A DNA stretch of 64,000 nucleotides, taken from Glaciihabitans sp. INWT7. GTDB lineage: Bacteria > Actinomycetota > Actinomycetes > Actinomycetales > Microbacteriaceae. Both the position numbers and the translations under genes were made by a program. The notes under the pieces are model-generated. The model was not told the origin of the DNA and searched no databases. It saw only the letters and a list, made by a program, of their open reading frames with translations. The stretch lies in NCBI RefSeq assembly GCF_014217685.1, contig NZ_CP043653.1, positions 2,360,419 through 2,424,418 on the forward strand, read 5' to 3'. This document shows, in pieces, positions 44,523 to 56,558 of this stretch (the stretch's first letter is position 1; each line of letters starts with the position of its first letter).

Positions 44523-44969
44523 ATGACCACCACTGCCGCCTCCGCCCCTCGGCTCGACGAGCAGATCTGCTTCGCGCTGTACAGCGCGTCGCGCGCCCTC
44601 ACCGCCCGCTACCGGCAACTGCTGGCACCGCTCGGCGTCACCTACCCGCAATACCTCGTGCTGATGGTGCTATGGGAGCGCGACGCCATCACCGTGTCGG
44701 AATTGGGCGAGCGCCTCCAGCTGGACTCCGGCACGCTCTCGCCGCTGCTTCGCCGGCTGGAGAGCACCGGGCTGGTGATTCGCACCCGCCGCAGCGACGA
44801 CGAACGCGCCGTCGAAGTCACCCTCAGCCCGGCCGGGGAGTCGTTGAAGGAACGATCGACCGGAATCTCCGAACAGATCTGTGCTTCCACGGGTCTCGAC
44901 CTCGAGCACATCGCGGAGCTGCAGTCGCAGGTCACCGCACTGGCCGCGCAGGTGCGCGGCTCCCACTGA
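44523..44969 (+). CDS. MarR family regulator, OhrR-like (organic hydroperoxide sensor)
   Basis: 148 residues from ATG 44523, chosen for its leaderless promoter. The N-terminal [15 protein letters not shown] is the OhrR signature; its Cys (about residue 15) is the peroxide-reactive thiol in that family. The winged HTH ([32 protein letters not shown]) follows. OhrR represses a peroxiredoxin gene until oxidised by organic hydroperoxides. The neighbour 75 bp downstream is an OsmC-type peroxidase, fitting that scheme. Confidence 0.9.
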   Translation: MTTTAASAPRLDEQICFALYSASRALTARYRQLLAPLGVTYPQYLVLMVLWERDAITVSELGERLQLDSGTLSPLLRRLESTGLVIRTRRSDDERAVEVTLSPAGESLKERSTGISEQICASTGLDLEHIAELQSQVTALAAQVRGSH

Positions 44970-45043
44970 TCCCCCTCATCCCCACTGATCCCACTGACGG
45001 GGCGGGCGGACTCGCCGCTCGCCATCACGAAAGAGAGAAATCA

Positions 45044-45484
45044 ATGCCCACTCGCACCGCACGCACCGCATGGAATGGCAGTTTCGAGACCGGCGGGGGT
45101 CAGGTCGAGCTCACCAGCTCCGGCATCGGCACCTACGACGTCTCCTTCCCGAAGCGTTCCTCCGAGGACGCCAACGGATTCACCAGCCCAGAAGAACTCC
45201 TCGCTGCCGCGCACTCTGCGTGCTACGCGATGCAGTTCTCCGCGGTGCTCGGTGCTGCCGGGGGCACCATCGAAGCCCTCGATGTGAAGGCGGATGTCTC
45301 CCTCGGTGCCGACCCGGCCGGCGGATTCAAGCTGACGGGCATCCACCTCACCGTCCGTGGAGAGGTGACCGGAATCGACAGTGCGACCTTCATCGCCGCC
45401 GCGAACGACGCGAAGTCCGGATGCCCCGTGAGCAAAGCCCTCACCGGCGTCGACATCACGCTGGACGCCCAGCTCGAAGAGTAG
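45044..45484 (+). CDS. OsmC family peroxiredoxin
   Basis: 146 residues from ATG 45044. The two reactive cysteines are in AAHSACYAMQFS (about residue 60) and DAKSGCPVSKAL (about 127). The N-terminal ARTAWNGSFETGGG and the SSEDANGFTSPEELLAAA segment place it in the OsmC rather than the Ohr branch. It reduces organic hydroperoxides using thiol reductants. It is encoded just after an OhrR-like sensor on the same strand and is probably induced by hydroperoxides through it. Confidence 0.9.
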   Translation: MPTRTARTAWNGSFETGGGQVELTSSGIGTYDVSFPKRSSEDANGFTSPEELLAAAHSACYAMQFSAVLGAAGGTIEALDVKADVSLGADPAGGFKLTGIHLTVRGEVTGIDSATFIAAANDAKSGCPVSKALTGVDITLDAQLEE

Positions 45485-45518
45485 CCACCGTTCGCGCCGC
45501 CGCGGGGCCGCGTCCAGG

Positions 45519-47012
45519 TCAGTCCGCCACCCTCACCGGTGCGGACCTGACGCGGTACCCGCGTGGGTCGAACGACCCGACTTCGTCACGGAAGGCGAAT
45601 GCGAAGTCCGGCCAGAGCAGCGTGAGGCGATCGCTTCGGTCATCCACATACCAGCTGCTGCACCCGCCGGTGAGCCAGACCGTGCTGGCGCTCCGCCGGT
45701 CGAGGTCGCGCACCCACGCGTCTTCCGCCTCCCTCGAGACTTCCAGAACCTCGCCATTCACGATCTCGAGATGGTCGAGCGCCCCGAGGATGAACGAGAT
45801 CTGGGTCTCGATCATGTGCACCGCGGAATTGTGGCCGAGGCTCGCATTCGGACCATCGATCACGAAGAGGTTGGGGAACCCCGCCACCGTGGTCGAGGCG
45901 TGCGCCACCATCCCCTTACTCCACCGCTCGGACAGCGCGACGCCGTCTCGCCCGATCACCCGGGTCGCGAACGGCGGTCGGGTGCTGTGGAATCCGGTGG
46001 CGAGCACCAGCACGTCGAGTTCGTAGGCCGCACCGCTCGCCCCGGTGGCAGTGTTGCCGTCGAGCGACTCGAGTGCCGATGGCTCCAGTTGCACTGCTCC
46101 GGACGCGATCGCCGGGTAGAAATCGTCGGAGAGTGCCACCCGCTTGCAGCCGATCTCATAGGCGGGCGTGAGCCGGGCGCGCAGCGCGGGATCGCTCACC
46201 TGCGCGGCGAGGTGGCCGAGCGCGACATCCCGAAACGGCTCCACGGCATCCGGCAGGCCGATGCGCTGGGCGAATCCGGCCTCGGCATCCCAGAAGAGCT
46301 GCGATCGCAGTCGTTCGATGGCCCCGGGCACCCGTTCGAGCAGACGTTTGTCGGAATCGGAGTACGCCCGGTCAGCCCGCGGCACGATGTAGGCCGGGGT
46401 GCGCTGGAACAACACGACGGAGTCCGCGACCCTGGCGACCTGCGGCGCGATCTGGATGGCGGACGCCCCGGTGCCGACCACTCCGACACGCTTTCCGGCG
46501 AGGTCGACGCCATGATCCCAGGCCGAGGAGTGGAACACCGGTCCGTCGAAATCGTCGAGCCCGGGGATCTCGGGGATCCGCGGCTCGGAGAGTCGGCCCG
46601 CCGCGACGATGAGCACCCGGCAGAGGTACGAACCGGTTGTCGTCTCGAGGTGCCAGCGCGCGGAATCCGCCTCCCAGCGCATCTGAATCACCTCGGTGCG
46701 GAACCGAAGGTGAGGCAGAAGGCCCTCCTGGCGCGCGGAATCCTGCAGGTACCGCTGGATCTCCGAGCCGTCGGCGTAGAACTGCCCCCAGTCGGTCTTC
46801 GGGCGGAACGAGAACGAGTAGAGGTGCGAGGGGATGTCGCACGCGACACCGGGGTAGGTGTTGTCGCGCCAGGTGCCCCCGACGTCATCCGCCCGTTCGA
46901 GGATGAGGAACGACCGCTCGGTCTCGCGCGCGAGCCGGATGCCCATGCCGAGACCGCCGAACCCCGATCCGACGATGATGGTATCGACCTCGACCGTCTC
47001 GATCCCGTTCAC
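45519..47012 (-). CDS. flavin-containing (Baeyer-Villiger-type) monooxygenase
   Basis: 497 residues from ATG 47012. It has the FAD motif GSGFGGLGMG (about 16), then GGTWRDNTYPGVACD, the NADPH motif GVVGTGASAIQ and the fingerprint FDGPVFHSSAWD, which fits FxGxxxHxxxW(P/D). Both type I BVMO fingerprints are met, so insertion of oxygen into ketones to give esters is the likely reaction. Its start overlaps the stop of the alpha/beta hydrolase by four bases, suggesting that the ester product could be hydrolysed by that partner. The operon begins with fbiC. Confidence 0.87.
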   Translation of the reverse strand: MNGIETVEVDTIIVGSGFGGLGMGIRLARETERSFLILERADDVGGTWRDNTYPGVACDIPSHLYSFSFRPKTDWGQFYADGSEIQRYLQDSARQEGLLPHLRFRTEVIQMRWEADSARWHLETTTGSYLCRVLIVAAGRLSEPRIPEIPGLDDFDGPVFHSSAWDHGVDLAGKRVGVVGTGASAIQIAPQVARVADSVVLFQRTPAYIVPRADRAYSDSDKRLLERVPGAIERLRSQLFWDAEAGFAQRIGLPDAVEPFRDVALGHLAAQVSDPALRARLTPAYEIGCKRVALSDDFYPAIASGAVQLEPSALESLDGNTATGASGAAYELDVLVLATGFHSTRPPFATRVIGRDGVALSERWSKGMVAHASTTVAGFPNLFVIDGPNASLGHNSAVHMIETQISFILGALDHLEIVNGEVLEVSREAEDAWVRDLDRRSASTVWLTGGCSSWYVDDRSDRLTLLWPDFAFAFRDEVGSFDPRGYRVRSAPVRVAD

Positions 47013-47866
47013 GGGTGAGCTTCTTCACGCACTGAGCCGGCGCGGAGCCGCGAGGGGTGCGAGACGAAGTCGCGGATCATCGCGAGCACCTCCGCCGGTC
47101 GCTCGGCAAGCACCGCGTGTCCGCTGTCGATCTCGGCGTAGCGGGAGTTCGAGAGCGAGGCGAAGACCTCGCGCGCCCGGTCCACGCCGGCGATATCGTC
47201 CTGGGTGCAGCCGATCACCAGCGTGGGTGCGGAGATGAGCGGGAGCACCTCCGTGAGGTCGGAGTCTGCGAACAGCGCGATCTGGGCGGCGGTGGCCCGG
47301 TCCGCCGGGAACGGCTCGGGGCTGTGCCGCTGCAGGAACGTGGGGCTGTGGGCGGAGAAGATGTCGAGGTCTCGCAACGCCACGTCGCCGGTGGCGTCGA
47401 GCTGCTCCCGCAGCGACGCGAGCATCCGGTGCCGACTCGACGCGCTGACGAGAGGAGTCACCAGTACCAGGGAGGCGACCACCGGGTTGTCGGCTGCGAA
47501 GGCCGCCGCGACCGTGGCACCCACCGAGAAGCCGATGAGCGACACACGACGGTCGGGCAGCACCGTGTTGAGCACCCCTGACAGCTGGTCGACCAGTCGA
47601 CCGCGGTGCGCTGGTCCACTGACGTAGTCCAGATCCACCGCCATCACCGGGCGCGTGCGGGCCAGGAGGGGCAGAAGGAACGAGAAGTCTCTCGCGGCGG
47701 TGCCCCCGATGCCGGCAAGGAGGACCACCGGGTCGACGGACCGCCCATCGAAGCCGTGCTCGTCGAAATCGTGCTCCTCGAAATCGTGCTCGTCGAAACC
47801 GGAGAGGGTGCAGGCGATGTCCACGCCTCCGACGTTGACCGTGCGAAGCGTCGTTCCGGTGCTCAT
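47009..47866 (-). CDS. alpha/beta hydrolase
   Basis: 285 residues from ATG 47866, overlapping fbiC by four bases, and overlapping the monooxygenase gene by four. Nucleophile Ser is in LIGFSVGATVA, with a candidate Asp in CTQDDIAG and His in EIDSGHAVLAE. Near the N-terminus a five-residue repeat (EHDF-type, three copies, encoded by a 15-bp DNA repeat at about 47752-47798) is inserted before the first long strand. The coupling with a Baeyer-Villiger-type enzyme suggests an esterase or lactonase acting on its product. Confidence 0.82.
   Translation of the reverse strand: MSTGTTLRTVNVGGVDIACTLSGFDEHDFEEHDFDEHGFDGRSVDPVVLLAGIGGTAARDFSFLLPLLARTRPVMAVDLDYVSGPAHRGRLVDQLSGVLNTVLPDRRVSLIGFSVGATVAAAFAADNPVVASLVLVTPLVSASSRHRMLASLREQLDATGDVALRDLDIFSAHSPTFLQRHSPEPFPADRATAAQIALFADSDLTEVLPLISAPTLVIGCTQDDIAGVDRAREVFASLSNSRYAEIDSGHAVLAERPAEVLAMIRDFVSHPSRLRAGSVREEAHP
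47752..47798 (-). repeat. 15-bp minisatellite inside the hydrolase gene
   Basis: Three tandem copies of a 15-bp unit of type TCGTGCTCCTCGAAA (plus strand) encode the acidic peptide series DEHDF, EEHDF, DEHGF. The reading frame is preserved because the unit is a multiple of three. Confidence 0.85.
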
Positions 47867-50274
47867 GGCACAGCGCTCGGCAGCGGCGCTTCCGAGCGGG
47901 GCTCGAGGGTCAGCATCCGCGCGCCACGACGGGACTGCCGGGCAGGGATGTGCCGCACCGTCGCGTATCCGGTCGTGCGCTGGCGGAGCGGGCGACCGAG
48001 TTCTGCCGCGATCGTCTGCACCTCGGCGAGAGAAAGCTCACGATGGGCCTCGGCTCCGGCCGTGCGTGCGAGGGTGCCGCCGAGAAGCAGGCCGCCGAGG
48101 TCGTCCGCTCCCCCGCGGAGCACCGCTTCCGCGCCGGCCAGGCCCAGCTTGGTCCAGGCCGCCTGGATGTGGTCGATGCGACCGGTCAGCATCAGCCGGG
48201 CGACGGCGTGGAGTGCACGGCTCTGGCGCAGGCTGGGGCCGGCGCCGGCCACCGCCGCCACAGTGGGCGATGCCTCGAGCGGCAGGTACGGCATCGGGAT
48301 GAACTCGGTGAACCCGCCTGTCTCATCCTGCAGCCGGGCGAGCAGGCGCAGGTGTGCCACCTGGTTTGCCGGCGACTCGATGTGGCCGTAGACCATGGTC
48401 GCGGTCGTGCCGAGACCGAGCGAGTGGGCTGTGCTGATCACCTCGATCCAGGACTGCACCGGCGGATCGGTGCTGTCGCTGAGTACGGCACGAATGCGGT
48501 CGTCGAGGATGCGTGCCCCGGTGCCGGGGATGCTGTTCGCACCGGCAGCGCGCATCCCCGAGATGAATTCGGCGACACTCTTCCCTAACCGGCCAGCCGC
48601 ATTCGCGATCTCGACCGGCCTCAGGGAGTGGATGTGCAGGTCGGGCTGGGCCGCGCGGATGGCCCCGATGATCTCGAAGTATGCCCCGTCTTGTCCCTCT
48701 GGCACGGCTCCCTGCAGGCAGAGTTCTGTCGCGCCGAGGGCCTTCGCCTCGTCGGCGAGCGCGCGGATCAGGGCGAGATCGAGCGAATCCACCGTCGACC
48801 GCTCCGGGTCGTAGAGCGAGAGGTCGAGATTGCGATTGATCACGAAAGACAACTCGTCACCGACAGTGGATGCGCGCAGCGCATCGGCGATGCCGGCGAG
48901 ACGTTCGAGGTCGGCACCGTCGGCACCGAGAAGGGCGGCATAGTCGGCGTCGGCGAGCGAGTCCGGGGCGAGCTCTGCGGCATCCAGAAGCGCGGTGAGA
49001 ATGCCACCCTCCCCCTCGGGTTCGGCGACCCAGGGCCGCCCCACTACCGGGGCATCCTCCCGGGCGAGCCCGCTGTTCGGGTCGGTGAGGGCACGCACCG
49101 GGGTGCGCAGTCGCGAATCGAGCCAGGTCTCCTCGTCGCGGATGTAGTCCGGATGCGCCGTCAACCGCTCGCGCAACTCGAACCCGCCGTCCCGCGTGAG
49201 CCGAGCGAGCGCCTCGAGTTCCGGCCAGGGACGCTCGGGGTTCACGTGGTCCGGGGTCAGCGGACTCACGCCGCCCCAATCGTCGATCCCGGCCCGCAGC
49301 AGCAGGCCGAGTTCCTGGGCGTCGGTGAGGTTCGGGGGCGCCTGGATGGTGGCATCCGGTCCCATCACGATGCGTGCGACGGCGACGGCCGCGACATACT
49401 CCTGGAGGGCGAGATCCTCCTCGTTCTGCATGGCCGTGCGCGGTTTCGCCCGAAAATTCTGAACGATCGTCTCCTGGATGTGCCCGTGACGTTCGTGCGA
49501 CCGGCGGATCTCGAAGAGCGCCTCGGCGCGCTCCGCATCGTTCTCACCGATACCGAGCAGCACGCCCGTGGTGAAGGGGATGCGGGAGCGACCCGCATCC
49601 TCGAGCACCCGGAGCCGGATGGCCGGATCCTTGTCGGGCGAGCCGTAGTGCACCCCGCCCTTCTCCGACCAGAGGCGGGTCGCCGTGGTCTCGAGCATCA
49701 TGCCCATGGAGGGCGCGACCGGGCGGAGGCGTTGCAGCTCCGACCACGACATAACTCCCGGGTTGAGGTGGGGAAGGAGGCCTGTCTCTTCCAGCACGAG
49801 AATCGCCATGGCCCGGATGTAGTCGAGCGTCGACTCGTAGCCGTGGTCGTCGAGCCACTGGCGCGCGCTCGGCCAGCGGTTCTCGGGCCGGTCGCCGAGC
49901 GTGAAGAGCGCTTCCTTGCAGCCCATGGCCGCACCCTGCCTCGCCACCTCGAGGATCTCCTCCGGTGACATGAACACGGGGATGTTGCGCTTGGCGAGAC
50001 CCCCCGGGGTGTCGACGAAGATGCAGTAGTGACAGCGGTCCTGGCACAGCTGAGTCACCGGGATGAACACCTTTTTGGAATAGGTGATGATTCCGGCGCG
50101 GCCCGACCGCGCGAGGCCCTCGTCGCGGAGGCGCGAGGCCACGACCAGCAGCCTCTCCAGGTCGTCACCGCGCGCGCCGAAGAACAGTTCGGCGTCGGGC
50201 TGATCCGTGACCTCGGAGTTCTCGAGGCGGAGCAGAGCCGCAGCGAGCTCGGAAGAACGGGAGGGTTGTGGCAT
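47863..50274 (-). CDS. fbiC: FbiC-like FO synthase (CofG/CofH fusion) lacking the CofH cysteine motif
   Basis: 803 residues from ATG 50274. The N-terminal CofG half has the radical-SAM Cys77-x3-Cys81-x2-Cys84 in TQLCQDRCHYC and conserved TLGDRPE and ETTATRLW. The C-terminal CofH half starts normally (GDELSFVINRNLD, GATELCLQG, EFISGMRAAGANSIPGTGA, ETGGFTEFIPMPYLP), but where CofH should have its own CxxxCxxC there is LSLYDPERSTVDSLD and no cysteine (48787-48840). FbiC makes the deazaflavin FO of coenzyme F420 from tyrosine and a flavin precursor. With one cluster site missing, full FO synthesis is doubtful. It leads an operon with a hydrolase and a monooxygenase. Confidence 0.85.
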   Translation of the reverse strand: MPQPSRSSELAAALLRLENSEVTDQPDAELFFGARGDDLERLLVVASRLRDEGLARSGRAGIITYSKKVFIPVTQLCQDRCHYCIFVDTPGGLAKRNIPVFMSPEEILEVARQGAAMGCKEALFTLGDRPENRWPSARQWLDDHGYESTLDYIRAMAILVLEETGLLPHLNPGVMSWSELQRLRPVAPSMGMMLETTATRLWSEKGGVHYGSPDKDPAIRLRVLEDAGRSRIPFTTGVLLGIGENDAERAEALFEIRRSHERHGHIQETIVQNFRAKPRTAMQNEEDLALQEYVAAVAVARIVMGPDATIQAPPNLTDAQELGLLLRAGIDDWGGVSPLTPDHVNPERPWPELEALARLTRDGGFELRERLTAHPDYIRDEETWLDSRLRTPVRALTDPNSGLAREDAPVVGRPWVAEPEGEGGILTALLDAAELAPDSLADADYAALLGADGADLERLAGIADALRASTVGDELSFVINRNLDLSLYDPERSTVDSLDLALIRALADEAKALGATELCLQGAVPEGQDGAYFEIIGAIRAAQPDLHIHSLRPVEIANAAGRLGKSVAEFISGMRAAGANSIPGTGARILDDRIRAVLSDSTDPPVQSWIEVISTAHSLGLGTTATMVYGHIESPANQVAHLRLLARLQDETGGFTEFIPMPYLPLEASPTVAAVAGAGPSLRQSRALHAVARLMLTGRIDHIQAAWTKLGLAGAEAVLRGGADDLGGLLLGGTLARTAGAEAHRELSLAEVQTIAAELGRPLRQRTTGYATVRHIPARQSRRGARMLTLEPRSEAPLPSAVP

Positions 50275-50442
50275 GGGAGACCTTCAGAAGAGTGAGGTGT
50301 ACCAGCGCTCAACAGAACGCACACAGCCCAAATCCAGGCCCGATGATGACTCTCTGCCAGCCTACGCGCCCGGGATGCTCATCGTTTCAATCCCTCTCTC
50401 CGCGGGTGCCAGAATTGATCCCGTGCGACGTTCGGTCGATGA

Positions 50443-53574
<3,132 letters not shown>

Positions 53575-53576
53575 CC

Positions 53577-53624
53577 GCGTTCCCGGGCGGTTGACAGGAA
53601 CCGCATTCGATCGCCCGGAACGCG
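53577..53624 (+). terminator. hairpin between the beta-galactosidase gene and sufS
   Basis: CGCGTTCCCGGGCG (from 53577) and CGCCCGGAACGCG (53612-53624) pair imperfectly with a one-base bulge around a 22-base loop, starting three bases after the lacZ stop. No T-run follows, so termination is only probable. Confidence 0.4.
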
Positions 53625-53665
53625 CGGTTAGCATGGATGGGTAGAGAAATCTGAGGCCGTCCACC

Positions 53666-54973
53666 ATGCCCACCGTCACCGCCCCCGCTTCGCCGCGCAT
53701 GCTCGCTCCTGCTGAGATCAGCGCCATCCGGGCTGACTTCCCCCTCCTCCAGCGCGAGGTCGACGGGCGTCGGCTCGTCTACCTCGACTCCGGCGCGACA
53801 TCGCAGAATCCACGGTCGGTCATCGCCGCGGAGCGCGAGTACTACGAGAATGAGAACTCGGCGGTGCACCGCGGCGCGCACACTCTCGCCGCGCTGGCGA
53901 CGGAGCGATTCGAGGATGCTCGCAGCACGGTGGCCCGCTTCGTCGGTGCGGCCGACGACGAGATCGTCTGGACCTCCAATGCCACCGAAGCGCTGAATCT
54001 CGTCGCCTACGCGATCGGCAACGCCACCGCCGGCCGCGGTGGTGCTGAGGCCGAGCGCTTCCGCCTGGCGCCCGGTGACGAGATCCTGGTGACCGAGATG
54101 GAGCATCACGCCAACCTGATCCCGTGGCAGGAGCTCGCGGCGCGCACGGCCGCAGTGCTGCGCTTCATCCCCGTGGCCGATGACGGCACGCTGCGGATGG
54201 ATGCTGCGACTCAGCTCGTCAACTCGCGCACCCGCATCCTCGCCTTCACGCACGTCTCCAATGTGCTCGGCGTCATCAACCCCGTGACGGAACTCGTCGC
54301 TCTCGCTCGATCGGTGGGAGCGCTGACCGTGCTCGACGCCTGCCAGTCTGCTCCCCACCTTCCCCTCGACCTGACGGCGCTCGGCGTCGATTTCGCGGCA
54401 TTCTCGGGCCACAAGATGCTCGGACCCACCGGCATCGGTGTGCTGTTCGGACGCAGCGAGCTGCTCAACGCGCTTCCGCCATTCCTCACCGGAGGGTCGA
54501 TGATCACCACCGTCACAATGGAGAGCGCCGAGTACCTGCCCTCGCCGCACCGGTTCGAGGCGGGCACCCAGCGGGTCTCGCAGGCCATCGCTCTGGCGAG
54601 TGCCGTCGACTACCTCGAGCGGATCGGGATCGACCGTATCGCCGCGCACGAAACCGCTCTCGGGCAGCGCCTGGTCACCGGGCTCGATGCCATCCCCGGC
54701 GTCACCGTGCTCGGCCCCGGCGTCGGGCGGGAGCGGGTGGGGCTCGCCAGCTTCGACGTCGCCGGTGTGCATTCCCACGACCTCGGCCAATTCCTGGATG
54801 ACCGAGGCATCGCGGTCCGCGTCGGTCATCACTGCGCCCAACCGCTTCACCGTCGGCTGGGGATGATCTCCTCCACCCGCGCGAGCGCCTACCTGTACAC
54901 GACCGAAGACGAGGTCGACGAGTTTCTTGCCGGGCTCTCGGCCGCCATCACCTTCTTCGGAGTCTCCTCATGA
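53666..54973 (+). CDS. sufS: SufS family cysteine desulfurase
   Basis: 435 residues from ATG 53666. Class V aminotransferase fold: the PLP Lys lies in SGHKMLGPTGIG, the segment TSNATEALNLVA and EHHANLIPWQ are family typical, and the persulfide Cys is in RVGHHCAQPLHR. It takes sulfur from cysteine for iron-sulfur cluster assembly. The next gene is the sulfur acceptor SufU, overlapping by four bases, as in Gram-positive suf systems. sufBCD are not in this window, so this pair may be separate from the main operon. Confidence 0.9.
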   Translation: MPTVTAPASPRMLAPAEISAIRADFPLLQREVDGRRLVYLDSGATSQNPRSVIAAEREYYENENSAVHRGAHTLAALATERFEDARSTVARFVGAADDEIVWTSNATEALNLVAYAIGNATAGRGGAEAERFRLAPGDEILVTEMEHHANLIPWQELAARTAAVLRFIPVADDGTLRMDAATQLVNSRTRILAFTHVSNVLGVINPVTELVALARSVGALTVLDACQSAPHLPLDLTALGVDFAAFSGHKMLGPTGIGVLFGRSELLNALPPFLTGGSMITTVTMESAEYLPSPHRFEAGTQRVSQAIALASAVDYLERIGIDRIAAHETALGQRLVTGLDAIPGVTVLGPGVGRERVGLASFDVAGVHSHDLGQFLDDRGIAVRVGHHCAQPLHRRLGMISSTRASAYLYTTEDEVDEFLAGLSAAITFFGVSS

Positions 54974-55419
54974 GTTCAGCAATGGAATCCCTCTACCAGG
55001 AGGTCATCCTCGACCTCTCACGCCGCCCGCACGGTCGCGGCCTCCGGGATGACGCGGCGGCCGAGTCGCACCAGGTCAACCCGACCTGTGGCGACGAGAT
55101 CACCCTGCAGCTGCACCTCGAGCCGGGCACGGATCGCATCAGCGCCATCCGCTGGGAGGGTCACGGTTGCGCCATCTCGCAGGCGTCTGCCTCGCTCTTC
55201 TCCGACCTCGGGCCGGGGCTGACGACGACAGAGCTGAAGGACCGCATCGAACTCTTCCGGGTGGCGATGCGCTCGCGCGGCGAGATCGAACCCGACGAAG
55301 AGCTTCTCGGCGACGCGGTCGCCCTCGGCGGGGTGTCGAAGTACGTGGCACGGGTGAAGTGCGCGATGCTGGCGTGGGTCGCCGGCGAGCAGGCGATCAT
55401 GCTGGCCGACGCGGCCTGA
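54970..55419 (+). CDS. sufU: SufU family sulfurtransferase / Fe-S assembly protein
   Basis: 149 residues from ATG 54970, overlapping the sufS stop. Three conserved cysteines appear in NPTCGD, GHGCAISQAS and VKCAMLAW, which in SufU bind Zn2+ together with an Asp and accept sulfur from SufS by ligand swapping. Begins with the family-typical LYQEVILDLSRRPHGRG. Length is normal. It is convergent with the hypothetical gene at 55427. Confidence 0.92.
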   Translation: MSSAMESLYQEVILDLSRRPHGRGLRDDAAAESHQVNPTCGDEITLQLHLEPGTDRISAIRWEGHGCAISQASASLFSDLGPGLTTTELKDRIELFRVAMRSRGEIEPDEELLGDAVALGGVSKYVARVKCAMLAWVAGEQAIMLADAA

Positions 55420-55426
55420 GCTCGCG

Positions 55427-55927
55427 TCACTGACCCTCTGCGATCTCCCCATCCGATCCGCGCGGTGAGTCCGGGCGCGCTTCGTGATGACGGAGCCCGG
55501 GGGTGCGGCGGTGCTCTTTCATCTCCGCCTCGAAGAGGTGTCGGCGACCTCCGGCGAGGAGGGCGCGAGCCTTCTCTTCGACGGACCTGAACTCCCGGTA
55601 GTAGCCGTCGTCGTAGTCTTCGACGATCTGGAACGTCCAACGCCCCTCGATCACGTTGCGACCGACCACGGTGCGATCGATGTCGTCGGCGATGTCGCCG
55701 TGGCCGGCCTTCCGCAGCATCTCCACCGCTTCGCCCAGGGCGAGATCCGCTTTTCCTGTCAGTCGATGAAAGCCGTACAGCAGCCCGCGGGCGTTCTCGA
55801 CAGTCTCCAGGGCCTCCGAGAGCTTGCCGAGGGCTTCCACCTCCGCATCCGTCATGCCCGCCGGTCGTCGGTGGCCCGAGTCCGGCCCGTCTTTCTCGCC
55901 GGCTCCCTGGTCGCGTGGGGTATCCAT
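55427..55927 (-). CDS. conserved hypothetical actinobacterial protein
   Basis: 166 residues from ATG 55927; a longer open frame upstream has no ribosome site and poor coding character. The core reads EALGKLSEALETVENARGLLYGFHRLTGKADLALGEAVE, then DRTVVGRNVIEGRWTFQIVEDYDDGYY, a pattern I associate with widely conserved but unstudied actinobacterial proteins. It is soluble, with a predicted helical front half and an acidic-aromatic middle. The C-terminus is basic and disordered. Function unknown. Confidence 0.8.
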   Translation of the reverse strand: MDTPRDQGAGEKDGPDSGHRRPAGMTDAEVEALGKLSEALETVENARGLLYGFHRLTGKADLALGEAVEMLRKAGHGDIADDIDRTVVGRNVIEGRWTFQIVEDYDDGYYREFRSVEEKARALLAGGRRHLFEAEMKEHRRTPGLRHHEARPDSPRGSDGEIAEGQ

Positions 55928-56233
55928 GATCGCCTCGGTCCCTCCTTTCGTCGCGGCTGCCGGTGGTTTCTCGTTGCCTGGTCGGAGCGTGCGCCGCGTG
56001 CAGCTACTAAAGCCCATCCGACGCTCGGACCGTGGCGTCCTCAAGGCCTTGACCCACGGGGGCGCCCGTCCGATAATCGGCGGCGCGGGCATGGATGTCG
56101 GTGCCCTTGCTTCACGACCGGAGAAGTGGACGGACAGGCGGATCCCCACCACCGGGGGCGTGTCTAGGGGGAAGTACCGAAACGCCGCCGGGGCGCCCTA
56201 CAGCTCTGCCCTGCGTCTCGCTAAGGTCGAACT
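55928..56233. other. intergenic region, divergent promoters
   Basis: A 306-bp spacer between divergent genes. On the plus strand TAAGGT (56222-56227) lies six bases before ATG 56234, a leaderless promoter pattern. On the minus strand a GGAGGGACC sequence precedes the 55927 start at a somewhat long distance. I see no gene or repeat in the remainder. Confidence 0.5.
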
Positions 56234-56542
56234 ATGGATGCAGCGGGGCACGACGACATCGAGTACGAGCAGAACGGTCGCCGAGCGATGGTTCGATACA
56301 CCCCCGAGGACGCGGAGTGGAATATCTTCGCCCCCTCGGGCGTCTACGTCGCCACCTTCGCCGAAAGCCCTTCGACGAAAGCGGGCGATGCCACGGCGCC
56401 GCTGTACCAACTCATCACCAACCGCACGTCCCCCCGCGCAACAGAGAGCGACCACCGGTCCGCGGACTGGCGCGGGCTGGTCGAGCGCGCCCTCATCGAC
56501 TTCGACGGCTTCGCCGGCGCCGACGACCTGATCGGCGAATGA
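56234..56542 (+). CDS. small hypothetical protein
   Basis: 102 residues, acidic, beginning MDAAGHDDIEYEQNG, with a beta-rich core (RRAMVRYTPEDAEWNIFAPSGVYVATF) and no membrane segment or cysteine. It starts at a leaderless-type promoter and lies 16 bp ahead of the DUF2254 gene, so the two are probably co-transcribed. No family is recognised. Coding character is supported by context and by the start arrangement. Confidence 0.6.
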   Translation: MDAAGHDDIEYEQNGRRAMVRYTPEDAEWNIFAPSGVYVATFAESPSTKAGDATAPLYQLITNRTSPRATESDHRSADWRGLVERALIDFDGFAGADDLIGE

Positions 56543-56558
56543 GCAGGCGGACGAGCGG

